Below are positions 6,415-15,100 of a stretch of 25,211 nt of DNA, piece after piece. The position numbers were made by a program, and so were the translations under genes. The notes below the pieces were generated by a model. That model ran no database searches. It saw nothing but the letters and a program-made list of their open reading frames with translations, and was not told where the DNA came from. The stretch's first letter is position 1, and every line of letters starts with the position of its first letter. This DNA comes from PALSA-610 sp038213435 (GTDB taxonomy: Bacteria; Actinomycetota; Acidimicrobiia; IMCC26256; PALSA-610). The stretch lies in contig JBBQTI010000056.1 of the NCBI GenBank assembly GCA_038213435.1, forward strand, positions 1-25,211. The letters are read 5' to 3'.

Positions 6415-7593
6415 ATGCCTGACGCAGTTATCGTCGCCGCGGCCCGCACCGCGATCGGGACGGCCCGCAAGGGCACGCTCCTCGACGTGAGCGCCTTCGA
6501 CCTCGCCAAGTACGCGGTCAGCGAGGCGCTCAAACGGTCGGGTATCCCCGCGCCCGAGGTCGACGACCTCGCGCTGGGCGAGTCGCTCCAGGGTGGGGGG
6601 GACATCGCCCGCTACGCGGCCGTCGAGCTCGGCCTCGTCGAGATTCCCGGCGTCGCGCTCAACCGGCACTGCGCATCGGGCATGGCATCGGTGCAGGGCG
6701 CGGCCGCCAGCATCATGGCCGGCATGGACAAGGTCGTGATCGCGGGTGGTTCCGAGTCGCTCTCGACGTCGCCGCAGACCATGAAGCGCACTCCCGGTAC
6801 CGACGACTACGCACAATGGATGTCGCCGTCGCACCCCGCAACTCCCGACGCACCGGCCTTCGACATGTCGATCACCGTCGGGTACAACACCGCGCAGTCG
6901 GCCGGTCTCACGCGCGCTGACTGCGACGCGTGGGCGTTCCGTTCACACGAGCGCGCGATCGCCGCCATCGACGAGGGTCGTCTGCAGGAAGAGATCGTCG
7001 CGATCGAGGTCACGCTGCGCGACGGCACGACCAAGATCTTCGACACCGACGAGCACCCGCGCCGCGGCAGCACGATGGAGAAGATGGCGTCGCTCAAGCC
7101 CTTGCACCCCGAGATCGACGACTTCCCGATCACGGCCGGCAACTCCTCGGGTCTCAACGACGCGGCGGCCGCGATGATGATCGTCAGCAGCGACTACGCC
7201 AAGGCGAACGGCCTCACCCCTCTCGGCAAGATCGTCTCGTGGGCCTCGGCCGGCGTACAGCCCCGCGACACCGGACTCGGTCCGATCTCCGCGATCCCGA
7301 AGGCGCTCGAGCGCGCCGGCTTGTCGATCGACGACGTCGACCTCGCCGAGATAAACGAGGCGTTCGCGTCGGTGCCGGTCGCGGCGTGTCGCGTGCTCGG
7401 CCTTTCGGAGGACATCACGAACCCGAACGGATCCGGCTGCTCGCTCGGTCACCCGGTCGCCGCGACCGGCGCCCGCATGATCATCACCACGATGTACGAG
7501 CTGCGCCGTCGTGGCGGCGGCATCGGCCTCGCGAGCATGTGCGCGGGCGGCGGCATGGGTTCCGCGACGGTCTTCGAGGTCTACCCAGGCTAG
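6415..7593 (+). CDS. Acetyl-CoA acyltransferase (thiolase)
   Basis: 392 aa, start ATG 6415 with Shine-Dalgarno GGGGAG (6404-6409). Thiolase signatures are all present. The nucleophile lies in NRHCASGMASVQG (Cys86). NEAF is at about 314-317. GHPVAATGAR (His346) and CAGGGMG (Cys376) form the second catalytic pair. This is an active-site-complete degradative or biosynthetic thiolase that cleaves beta-ketoacyl-CoA with CoA or condenses acetyl-CoA units. Sequence style resembles actinobacterial FadA/FadA5-type enzymes, but the substrate cannot be set by reading. The palindrome 66 bp upstream is shared with the acyl-CoA dehydrogenase and MaoC genes at 19.5-22.2 kb, which supports a role in lipid or sterol catabolism. 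Confidence 0.93.
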   Translation: MPDAVIVAAARTAIGTARKGTLLDVSAFDLAKYAVSEALKRSGIPAPEVDDLALGESLQGGGDIARYAAVELGLVEIPGVALNRHCASGMASVQGAAASIMAGMDKVVIAGGSESLSTSPQTMKRTPGTDDYAQWMSPSHPATPDAPAFDMSITVGYNTAQSAGLTRADCDAWAFRSHERAIAAIDEGRLQEEIVAIEVTLRDGTTKIFDTDEHPRRGSTMEKMASLKPLHPEIDDFPITAGNSSGLNDAAAAMMIVSSDYAKANGLTPLGKIVSWASAGVQPRDTGLGPISAIPKALERAGLSIDDVDLAEINEAFASVPVAACRVLGLSEDITNPNGSGCSLGHPVAATGARMIITTMYELRRRGGGIGLASMCAGGGMGSATVFEVYPG

Positions 7594-7632
7594 TCGGTAT
7601 CGCTTCCGACGTCGCCGACGGCGAGCGCGGGA

Positions 7633-7638
7633 TAGCTT
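7633..7638 (+). promoter_or_regulatory. Leaderless -10 box of the 7645 gene
   Basis: TAGCTT lies 6 nt before the GTG at 7645, and no Shine-Dalgarno sequence is present. The spacing fits transcription starting at the start codon. Confidence 0.5.
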
Positions 7639-7644
7639 CACGCC

Positions 7645-8586
7645 GTGACCGCGCCCATCCGGTTCGGTGTGCAGGCGGGCGTAATGGGTGCCGGGCGGGC
7701 TTGGCCGGACCTCGCTCGGAAGGCCGAGGCGTGCGGCTTCGACGCCCTGTACGTCAGCGACCATCCCGGCGTCACTGCGTCGCCGTTCTCCAGCCTCGCG
7801 GCCGCGGCGCTGGTCACATCGACCTTGAGGCTCGGGACCTACGTCTGCAATACCGGAGTTCGCGACCCTGTTCAGCTCGCGTCCGAGGCTGCGACCGTCG
7901 ACGTCCTCTCGGACGGCAGGTTCATCCTCGGCCTCGGCGCCGGTCACACGCCGGCGGAGTGGACGATGGCAGGCCGTCGCTACCCGACCGCCGCCGCGCG
8001 GGTCACGCGCTTCGGTGAAATGGTCGGGGTCGTCACGCGGCTGCTCGCCGGTGAGGTCGTCACCTTTTACGGCGGCGACGTGAACGCCGAGGAAGCATTC
8101 CTGTTGGCGCCGCGGCCGGTGCAAGATCGCATCCAGCTGCTGGTCGGCGGAAACGGCAAGCGTCTCCTGCGCATCGCGGCTCGGTACGCCGACGCCATCA
8201 GCCTGACCGGTCTCGGTCGCACCCTGGAGGACGGGCATCGTCACACAGCCGACTGGAGTGTCGATGGGATCGACGAGCGCATCGCTCTGATAACCCAGGC
8301 CGCGGCCGAGCGCGCTCCGGTCGTTCTCGACGCGCTCGTGCAACACGTCGAGATCACCGACGATCCGGCCACCGTCGCGGCACGCGTCGCGAGCGCCGCG
8401 CCCGGCCTCACCCCGAACGACGTCCTCGCCGCTCCGTACGCGCTCGTCGGCGCGGTAGACGAGATCGTCGACCAACTGCTGGCGTACCGGGAGCGGTGGG
8501 GCTTCACGTCCTACGTCGTGAGGGCCGACTCGATGGAAGCCGTGACGCCCGTCATCGCGCGACTGGGCCGGCACGACTCGAGGTGA
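7645..8586 (+). CDS. F420-type luciferase-like monooxygenase/oxidoreductase
   Basis: 313 aa, GTG start at 7645. A TIM-barrel of the bacterial luciferase-like family: an N-terminal strand (IRFGVQAGV), FDALYVSDHPG, LRLGTYVCNTGVRDPVQLASEAATVDVLSDGRFILGLGAGHTPAEW, and LLVGGNGKRLLRIAARYADAISL. The ASEAATVDVLSDGRF...GLGAG segment is typical of the F420-dependent or flavin-dependent oxidoreductases abundant in actinobacteria. The last part matches an F420-associated subgroup in which the C-terminal helix senses substrate. Its substrate is unknown. It follows the thiolase by 51 nt but probably has its own leaderless promoter. The next gene, dodecin, binds flavin in most of its family, which may be coincidence. 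Confidence 0.85.
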   Translation: MTAPIRFGVQAGVMGAGRAWPDLARKAEACGFDALYVSDHPGVTASPFSSLAAAALVTSTLRLGTYVCNTGVRDPVQLASEAATVDVLSDGRFILGLGAGHTPAEWTMAGRRYPTAAARVTRFGEMVGVVTRLLAGEVVTFYGGDVNAEEAFLLAPRPVQDRIQLLVGGNGKRLLRIAARYADAISLTGLGRTLEDGHRHTADWSVDGIDERIALITQAAAERAPVVLDALVQHVEITDDPATVAARVASAAPGLTPNDVLAAPYALVGAVDEIVDQLLAYRERWGFTSYVVRADSMEAVTPVIARLGRHDSR

Positions 8587-8674
8587 TGTCGCCATGAGCT
8601 GCGAGGGCGACTGGCGATTGACACGCGCTCGATCGCCGAGAAGGGTGGTACATCGTCTACCGGAGGTATCTGCT

Positions 8675-8884
8675 GTGTCAGAGAGCGTGTACAAGATCAT
8701 CGAGTTGGTCGGTACCAGTACCGACTCCTGGGAGAAGGCCGCGGCCGCCGCGGTCGAGAAGGCCTCGGGAAGCCTGCGCGACTTGCGGATCGCGCAGGTC
8801 GCCGAGCTCGACCTGCAGATCGAAGGCGGCGCGATCAAGGCCTATCGAGCCAAGGTGAAGGTTTCGTTCAAGTACGAAGACTGA
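8675..8884 (+). CDS. Dodecin-family small protein
   Basis: 69 aa, start GTG 8675 with a strong Shine-Dalgarno GGAGG (8662-8666). It matches dodecin along its whole length: VYKIIELVGTSTDSWEKAAAAAVEKAS, then SLRDLRIAQVAELDLQIEGGAIKAYRAKVKVSFKYED. Dodecins form dodecameric hollow spheres that bind flavins or related ligands. In classical members a Trp after LR (LRWFEV) stacks on the flavin and a Gln in HYQVTLKV contacts it; here these positions are Ile39 and Arg58. The protein therefore belongs to the actinobacterial/proteobacterial subgroup with a different ligand pocket. It lies between the oxidoreductase and the convergent exoD gene, from which a strong hairpin separates it. Confidence 0.88.
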   Translation: MSESVYKIIELVGTSTDSWEKAAAAAVEKASGSLRDLRIAQVAELDLQIEGGAIKAYRAKVKVSFKYED

Positions 8885-8907
8885 CGCACCTGCAACGACC
8901 AGAACCC

Positions 8908-8962
8908 GCCGGGCGTAAGTCGCGCGCGCTTCTTCGACCGTCGAAGCCGCGCGCCGCCCGGC
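8908..8962. terminator. Bidirectional hairpin between convergent dodecin and exoD
   Basis: Outer arms GCCGGGCG (8908-8915) and CGCCCGGC (8955-8962) are perfectly complementary. Inside them CGCGCGCGCTTC pairs with GAAGCCGCGCGC apart from one bulge. The structure sits 24 nt after the dodecin stop and directly after the exoD stop codon, so it would serve both transcripts. No long T-run is present. Confidence 0.6.
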
Positions 8963-9565
8963 TCAGAAACGATCTCGGATGACGCGGGCCAGGGCGGCGC
9001 CGATCGTCACGATGAGCACGACGCCGCCGGTGCCGATGAGCACGCCGATGCCGAGCACGACGGCGTCTTCGAGGATGATCGCCAGCGAGATCGCGACGAC
9101 GCCGAGCGCGGGGAGCGTATCGAGCCCCGAGAACGGCGGCGCGATTGCGGCGCCGACCGTGAGGCCGATGATGATCAGCCCCACGATCCGGATGAACTCG
9201 CGTTGCCGGAACAGCTGGACAAGTCTCGGGCGCGAGAACTTCTCGAACCAGCGGACGCGCCGGATGATGAACGGAACCGCCTTTCCGGTGATCGTGGCGC
9301 CGAGCTCGCGCTGCTTCCACCGCCGCGGGAGCCAGATCGTGCGGCGCCCCAGCACCATCTGGAGAGCGACGAAGATCGTGATGACCTCGAAGACGTGCGT
9401 GATGCCGCCGGTGGGCAGCGGCAATGCGGGCAGGAACATGAGCAACAGGATCGTGACGGCGAAGCTCTTCTCCTTGAACGCGTCGCCCAAGGCGCCGAGC
9501 GTCTTCGGGGTGTCTGCACGCAGCCAGTCTTCGAGCTCGTCGCTGAACTCTCGTTCCGCCGTCAT
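8963..9565 (-). CDS. ExoD-family membrane protein
   Basis: 200 aa, ATG 9565. The family hallmark is FLPALPLPTGGITHVFEVITIFVALQMVLGRRTIWLPRRW (about residues 44-83), followed by hydrophobic helices and a glycine-rich end (ALGVVAISLAIILEDAVVLGIGVLIGTGG). ExoD proteins are inner-membrane proteins with several helices, first linked to exopolysaccharide synthesis and alkali tolerance in rhizobia; the molecular function is unknown. The length is normal for the family (about 190-210 aa). There is no Shine-Dalgarno sequence, but TAGATT lies 8 nt before the ATG (9574-9579), so the transcript may be leaderless. It converges on the dodecin gene. Confidence 0.88.
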   Translation of the reverse strand: MTAEREFSDELEDWLRADTPKTLGALGDAFKEKSFAVTILLLMFLPALPLPTGGITHVFEVITIFVALQMVLGRRTIWLPRRWKQRELGATITGKAVPFIIRRVRWFEKFSRPRLVQLFRQREFIRIVGLIIIGLTVGAAIAPPFSGLDTLPALGVVAISLAIILEDAVVLGIGVLIGTGGVVLIVTIGAALARVIRDRF

Positions 9566-9695
9566 GGGAGAAGAATCTACGGAACTGGTTCTGAGCACCG
9601 GAGCCCAAGCGACGCGGGCGCGTCGTGGTCGAGTCGGAACCGGATGGTCGGCCCAGTGCGTCGAACTATTCTGCAATCCGGATAGAGAGGCCGAT

Positions 9696-10172
9696 ATGAC
9701 CGAACACGGGCGGCGCTGGGAAGCGGCGTCGTATGCGATTCTGGGCCTGGCGCTGTTGACGGTTTCGGGTTGTGGGGGGTCGTCGGTCGACGCGGCGAGC
9801 GGCGGACCCACCACGACAGCAGACACAGGCACCGCCGTCCGGCGGAGCTCCCAGGTGGAGACGACGACCACCGAGGTCTCCCCGACACCGGGCAGCGGCA
9901 TCGCCGGCGCGGTGTATCGGAGCGCGTGTGGGTCCCAAGCCGATTGTGCCGCTCCGCCCGAGCCGGTCGCGGCCGAGATCCAGGTCAGCCGCGCTGACGC
10001 GGCCGCAGTCATCGCGTCCGCACGCACGAACCCGGTCGGGCGATTCCAACTCGCGGTCCCGGCGGGCGACTACAAGGTCCGAGCGAATCCGGACGACACT
10101 TCGATTCTTTGCGAGCCCGCGGCCGTCACCGTGGCGGACGGTTTCACCGAGATCACCTTGACGTGTTCCTGA
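9696..10172 (+). CDS. Predicted lipoprotein with carboxypeptidase-regulatory-like domain
   Basis: 158 aa, ATG 9696, Shine-Dalgarno GAGAGG (9685-9690). A hydrophobic signal segment (YAILGLALLTVSGC) ends in a lipobox with Cys26. A Thr/Ser-rich linker (about 35-65) follows. The C-terminal part (GIAGAVYRSACGSQADCAAP...NPVGRFQLAVPAGDYKVRANP...CEPAAVTVADGFTEITLTC) has the alternating beta pattern of carboxypeptidase-regulatory or CNA-B-like domains: strand, G-R-F, PAGDYKV. Two cysteine pairs may form disulfides. It is probably anchored on the outer face of the cytoplasmic membrane. Function is unknown. A hairpin follows at 10175-10195. Confidence 0.7.
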   Translation: MTEHGRRWEAASYAILGLALLTVSGCGGSSVDAASGGPTTTADTGTAVRRSSQVETTTTEVSPTPGSGIAGAVYRSACGSQADCAAPPEPVAAEIQVSRADAAAVIASARTNPVGRFQLAVPAGDYKVRANPDDTSILCEPAAVTVADGFTEITLTCS

Positions 10173-10189
10173 GCGACTTCCTGAGCGAC
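10166..10189 (+). repeat. 12-bp tandem duplication at the lipoprotein stop codon
   Basis: TTCCTGAGCGAC occurs twice in a row (10166-10177 and 10178-10189). The first copy contains the lipoprotein stop codon TGA (10170-10172). The second lies in the 3' hairpin, so the duplication may have created or altered the terminator. Confidence 0.7.
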
Positions 10190-10195
10190 GAAGTC
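10175..10195 (+). terminator. Rho-independent-type terminator after lipoprotein
   Basis: GACTTC (10175-10180) and GAAGTC (10190-10195) form a perfect 6-bp stem with a 9-nt loop, followed by TTTGTCTTGT. The hairpin starts 3 nt after the stop codon at 10172. Confidence 0.5.
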
Positions 10196-10485
10196 TTTGT
10201 CTTGTGCACAACACTCAACTCATAGCGTGAGCAGATCGACCCTCAGAGTGGCACGGGATTCCAAAATGTCGCCCCTTGTCTGCTTGTTCTCGGCTCAGGC
10301 CTACATCTAGCGTGCGCGGCGAGGACGTTTCGCGGTGGCGAGCGTAGGGGCGGACTGTTTCGGCTGACCTGTAGTTGTTGTTCGGCCCAGCTTTCGTCGT
10401 TGCTTTCTCGTTGCCTGCGTCTCGCCCGAACCGAAGCGTTGTCGAGTGTGAACGACGACGCGAAGAACACGGGGGAGCAGCACGC
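10196..10485. other. Intergenic region before secreted protein gene
   Basis: No open frame here resembles a protein, and GC is lower than in the neighbouring genes. It probably holds the promoter of the 10486 gene. I could not fix -35 and -10 boxes with confidence. The ribosome binding site GGGGGAG at 10471-10477 is clear. Confidence 0.4.
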
Positions 10486-12066
10486 ATGATCAAGAGAAAA
10501 CCAGTGTGGGGTGCCGTCGCGGCGTTCGCGTTGGCAACCTCCGCCATCGCTTGGGGGGTACCCAGTCTCAGCGGCGCCGCGTCGCAACACGCGAACGTGT
10601 CGCAACAAGATGCATCATCAGCCCCGGTATCCCAGGGGACGACCGGGCGGGCCACATTCCAAAACCTGGCCACCGCGCCCGAGCGTCCCGCCACCCTAGG
10701 ACCCGTGGACAACGACGAAGAAGAGTATCTGCAGCGCGCGCCGCATGGCACGAGCACGGCGGCGAGCCTCGGGCCGTCGCAACGCGTCACAGCTCCGGCG
10801 GGCAACGCACCGCCAGCGCTCAGGGGAATCAACTTTGCGGCGACAAACCAGAATCAGTCGGGAAGCTTCCCGCCGGACAACGACCTCGCGGTAGGTCGGA
10901 ACCATGTGGTGCAAGTCACGAACTTCGCCGTCAGCATCTTCAACAAGTCCGGCGGTCTCGTGAAGCGAACGAGTTTCGCCACGTTCTTCAACACCAGCGC
11001 CTTCGTGTTCGATCCGAGGGTCATCTACGACCCGTACTGGGATCGTTTCGTGATCCTCACCCTCGGTAGCACGGGAAGCGGTACGTCGCTGGTCCGGACG
11101 TTCCGGCTGGCGATCTCCACCACCGGAGACCCGACGGCTGGCTACTTCATGTACAACTTCGGACTCGGGAACGTCTCAGGGGACGCCCTCGACTTCGAGC
11201 AGCTCGGGTTGGACCAAGACGCGATCCTGACCACGGTCGTGAACTTCAAGGGCAACGGCGGTTTCGACAACTGGGTTCAGGCATTCTCGAAGGCAAAGAT
11301 GTATTCGGGCCAGGGGACGGGCTTCAATGTCTTCGGCGGCAACCCCTGCCGGATCACACCTCCGAACGTGCTCGACCAGAACGTCAACTCCTACTTCCTG
11401 ATGGCGTGCCCCAACGACAACAAGGTCACCATCAAGAGGATGAGCAACAGCAGCCGTCTGCCACCGACGTACACCGCTCAAGCCTCGATCGCCGTCCCGG
11501 CGTACACGAGCCCGCCGACGGCACCGCAACCAGGTGTCAACTATCCGCTCGAGACGTCGCTGAGCAACGCCTTCGAGAACCGGACCATCCAGTTCGGCAG
11601 CAACCTGTGGGGTGTCCACACGGTCACCGTCGGCACTGCCACACCGCGGTGGTACCACTTCAACCCATCCGCGAACACGATGCTCGCGAATGGCATCTGG
11701 TTCCGCAGCGGCACCTCATCGGACTGGAGGCCACATCTGACGGCGAACGCCTCGGGCGAAATCTTCGGGACGTGGATGTCGGTGGACAGTCCGAACAACA
11801 TCAATCTTCAGGTGCGTTACATCGGCGAGCAGGGGAACGCCAGCGCCGGCAGCGGAGCCGGATCGCTGCTCGTGCAAAGTTCTCAGCCACTTACCGGTCA
11901 AACCTTCCCGGCGGGTCGGAACCGCACCGGTGACTACGCCGCGGCCGCACTCGATCCCACGGCGATCACCGGCTGTGCAGCCAACCGGCGGGCCTGGATC
12001 GTCGGTGAGAAAACTGCATCGGCGGGCGTCTGGGGATCCCAGATCGGTCGAATCGGCTTCTGCTGA
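10486..12066 (+). CDS. Secreted protein of unknown function (beta-propeller-like)
   Basis: 526 aa, ATG 10486 with Shine-Dalgarno GGGGGAG. A Sec-type signal peptide has basic residues (MIKRKPVW) then AAFALATSAIAWGVPSLSGAAS, with cleavage likely near residue 30. The exported protein starts with a low-complexity region (Ala/Ser/Thr). It continues with ordered, aromatic-rich sequence: FPPDNDLAVGRNHVVQVTNFAVSIFNKSGG, VFDPRVIYDPYWDRFVI, TPRWYHFNPSANTMLANGIWF, then YAAAALDPTAITGCAANRRAWIVGEKT. Regular repeats of short strands and the closing SQIGRIGFC suggest a beta-propeller-like extracellular fold. I do not recognise catalytic residues. It may be a surface or extracellular protein. A strong hairpin separates it from the convergent glutamate dehydrogenase. 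Confidence 0.72.
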   Translation: MIKRKPVWGAVAAFALATSAIAWGVPSLSGAASQHANVSQQDASSAPVSQGTTGRATFQNLATAPERPATLGPVDNDEEEYLQRAPHGTSTAASLGPSQRVTAPAGNAPPALRGINFAATNQNQSGSFPPDNDLAVGRNHVVQVTNFAVSIFNKSGGLVKRTSFATFFNTSAFVFDPRVIYDPYWDRFVILTLGSTGSGTSLVRTFRLAISTTGDPTAGYFMYNFGLGNVSGDALDFEQLGLDQDAILTTVVNFKGNGGFDNWVQAFSKAKMYSGQGTGFNVFGGNPCRITPPNVLDQNVNSYFLMACPNDNKVTIKRMSNSSRLPPTYTAQASIAVPAYTSPPTAPQPGVNYPLETSLSNAFENRTIQFGSNLWGVHTVTVGTATPRWYHFNPSANTMLANGIWFRSGTSSDWRPHLTANASGEIFGTWMSVDSPNNINLQVRYIGEQGNASAGSGAGSLLVQSSQPLTGQTFPAGRNRTGDYAAAALDPTAITGCAANRRAWIVGEKTASAGVWGSQIGRIGFC

Positions 12067-12112
12067 TCTTCCGGATGCCCGGCCCGGCGTAACAACCGGC
12101 CACCTCTCGACC

Positions 12113-12143
12113 GGGGGGACCGTCGCAAGTCGGCGGTCCCCCC
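12113..12143. terminator. Strong bidirectional terminator hairpin
   Basis: GGGGGGACCG (12113-12122) and CGGTCCCCCC (12134-12143) are perfect 10-bp complementary arms around an 11-nt loop, and C12112-G12144 extends the stem. It lies 46 nt past the stop of the secreted protein gene and 12 nt past the stop of the minus-strand glutamate dehydrogenase, so it ends both transcripts. Confidence 0.82.
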
Positions 12144-12155
12144 GATCGACCGAAG

Positions 12156-15100
12156 CTAGGTCAGCCCGCGGAGCTCACGCAGCGCCACTGACAACGTCGC
12201 GACGTCGAAGACTGCGTGGGCGCGGATCTCGTCGAGCAACGCGAGCACGTGGGCAACGAGCGTCGCGCGCGGCGTAGCCCACGCCTCGTAGGACCCCTCC
12301 GTCAGCGATGCATCGACAACGCGCCGGTATTGCGCGGCGGCGTCCTCGCGCAACGCGTTGCGGGCCAAGGCGTCCCAGCGGTCGGCGCGTGGCAGCTCGA
12401 CGATCCGGTCGCCGAGCCAATCGAAGCGGAGCTTTTCGCCCACTTCGTCGTACGTGGCGGCCACGGCCTCGACTTCTACGTGATGGGCATCGGCCAGCTC
12501 GGCGATGTCGAGCGCGCGCGGTAGATGGGCGAGCGCGGCGATCCGTTGCGCGAGCTCACGGGGAATACCCCGTGCCGTGTAATCCGCCGTGACGGGTTCG
12601 ATCCGGGGCGAGATGGTCGCCATCGCGTTCAGGCGAGCGACTGGCCCCGAGAAGAACGCGACCGTCGCGGCGAGGGGCAACGGTTGGCGACGATTGCGCA
12701 GCAGCCACCGAGCGCCGCGCTCGACGAGACGCCGGCTCGCAAGGTACATGTCGGTCTGCACGTCGACATCGACCGCATGGTCGAGCGCCTCGATGTCGCG
12801 CCACAGGGCGTCCTGATCGAAGATCGCCCGCGCCGCTTCGTGCGCGCGCACAGTGTCCGGTCCGTGGGCACCGGTCTCCTCGCCGAGCCGGAAGGCAAAT
12901 GTCGTGCCGGCGCGGTTGACCACACCGTTCACGAGCGAGGTGGCGGTGATCTCGCGACGCAACGTATGGGCGCGGATTCGCTCGAGGAATCGCTGACGCA
13001 ACGCGTACGGGAACGCCCGCACCAACTCGGGCATGAAGTCGGGGTCGTCGGGGAGCTCCGACGCGAGCAGCTCCTCCTCGAGGGCGATTTTCGCGTACGC
13101 GAGCAGCACCGCCAGCTCGGGCGCCGTGAGGCCGAGACCCGCGTGGTGCCGGTCGGCGAGCTGCTCGTCGGAGGGCAGGCGCTCGATGTCGCGGTTCAGA
13201 TGCCCGTCCGATTCGAGCGCATGCATGAACCGCGCGTGAACCTGCTCCATCGCGACCGCTTGTGCTCGTGCATTGTCGAGCGCGCGGTTCTGGCGGTAGT
13301 TGTCGCGCAGCACGAGCGCCGCGACCTCGTCGGTCATGCTGACGAGCAAGACGTTGCGATCGATCTCGCCGAGTTCACGGTCGCGCACCGCGCCATCGAG
13401 CAGGATCTTGATGTTCACCTCGTGGTCGGACGTGTCGACGCCCGCGCTGTTGTCGATCGCGTCGGTGTTGACGCGGCCGCCGGCGAGCGCGTACTCGACC
13501 CGGCCGTCCTGGGTGAATCCGAGATTGCCACCCTCGGCGACGCTTCGGCACCGCAAATCGTGCCCGTCGACCCGCACCGCGTCGTTGGCCTTGTCGCCGA
13601 CGGCGGCGTGGCTCTCGAGGCGCGCCTTCACGTAGGTACCGATGCCGCCGTTGTAGAGCAGATCGATCGGAGCCTGCAGGATCGCGCGGATGAACTCTGC
13701 CGGCGTGAGCGCATCGACACCGTCGTCGATCGCGAGCCGCGAACGCACTTCGGGCGTCATCGGGATCGACTTCAACGTGCGCGCGTACACCCCGCCACCT
13801 GCGGAGATGAGCGCGGTGTCGTAGTCGGCCCACGACGAGTGCGGCAGCTCGAACAGGCGACGCCGTTCCGCGAACGATCGCGCCGGATCCGGAACGGGAT
13901 CGAGGAAGACGTGCCGGTGGTCGAACGCGGCCACGAGCTGTATGTGCTCCGAGAGCAACATGCCGTTGCCGAACACGTCGCCCGACATGTCGCCGATGCC
14001 CGCCACGGTGAAGTCGTCGCGATCCGGATCGATGCCCAGATGGCGGAAGTGGCGGCGAACCGACTCCCACACCCCTCGGGCGGTGATGCCCATCGCCTTG
14101 TGGTCGTAGCCATGCGCACCACCCGAAGCGAACGCGTCGCCGAGCCAGAAGCCGCGCCCGCAGGCGATCTCGTTCGCGGTGTCGGAGAAGACCGCCGTGC
14201 CCTTGTCGGCGGCGACCACCAGGTAGGGATCGTCGCCGTCGTAGCGGACCACCCGGCTCGGCGGTACGACCTTGCCCCCGACGAGGTTGTCGGTGACGTC
14301 GAGCAGTGCGCCGATGAACAGCCGGTAGCAAGCCTCGACCTCTTCGCGCAACGCCGGCGGATCGGCGGGCGGTCGCTTGACGACGAACCCGCCCTTCGCG
14401 CCGGCCGGTACGATGACGGCGTTTTTCACGCGCTGGGCCTTCATGAGCCCGAGCACCTCGGTGCGGAAGTCTTCGCGCCGGTCCGACCATCGGATCCCGC
14501 CGCGTGCGACCTTGCCGGCGCGTAGGTGCACGCCCTCGACGCGCGGCGAGTACACGAAGATCTCGAACATCGGCCGGGGCAGCGGCAGGTCGGGGATCGC
14601 GCTCGGGTCGAACTTCAGCGCGACGCACGGCGGCGGATTGCCCGCGGCATCCGTCTCTTGGAACCAGTTCGTGCGCAGCGTCGCGAGCTCGAGATGCAGG
14701 AGCGCGCGAAGAATCTGGTCCTCGTCGAGCGAGGTCACGCTGTCGAGCAAGGAGCGGATCTCGTCGGCCAGGCGTTCGGCCGCGTCGCCGTCGCCGCTCG
14801 CGCCGCCGCGGCCGTCGGCGCCCGCGATCCACGGATCGAGGCGCGCAACGAACAGCTCGACGAGCCGGCGCGCGACTTCACTGTGCAGGCTCAGCGCGTC
14901 CTCGATATACGTCAGGCTGAACCGGGTACCCGTTTGGCGCAGATAGCGGCAGTAGGCCCGCAAAAGTGCGACCTCCCGCCATGCGAGCCCGGAGGTGAGG
15001 ACGAGGCGATTGAAGCGGTCGTCCTCGGCGCGGCCGTCGACCACCGCGAGGAACGCTTCCTCGAAGAGCCGTACCGCGGCGGGATCGACGATCGTTCCGG

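Noticed and set aside
6943..8838. 631-codon minus-strand open frame
   Set aside because: Antisense to thiolase and oxidoreductase genes that show full motifs.
12525..14525. 666-codon plus-strand open frame
   Set aside because: Antisense to the glutamate dehydrogenase; no recognisable domain.
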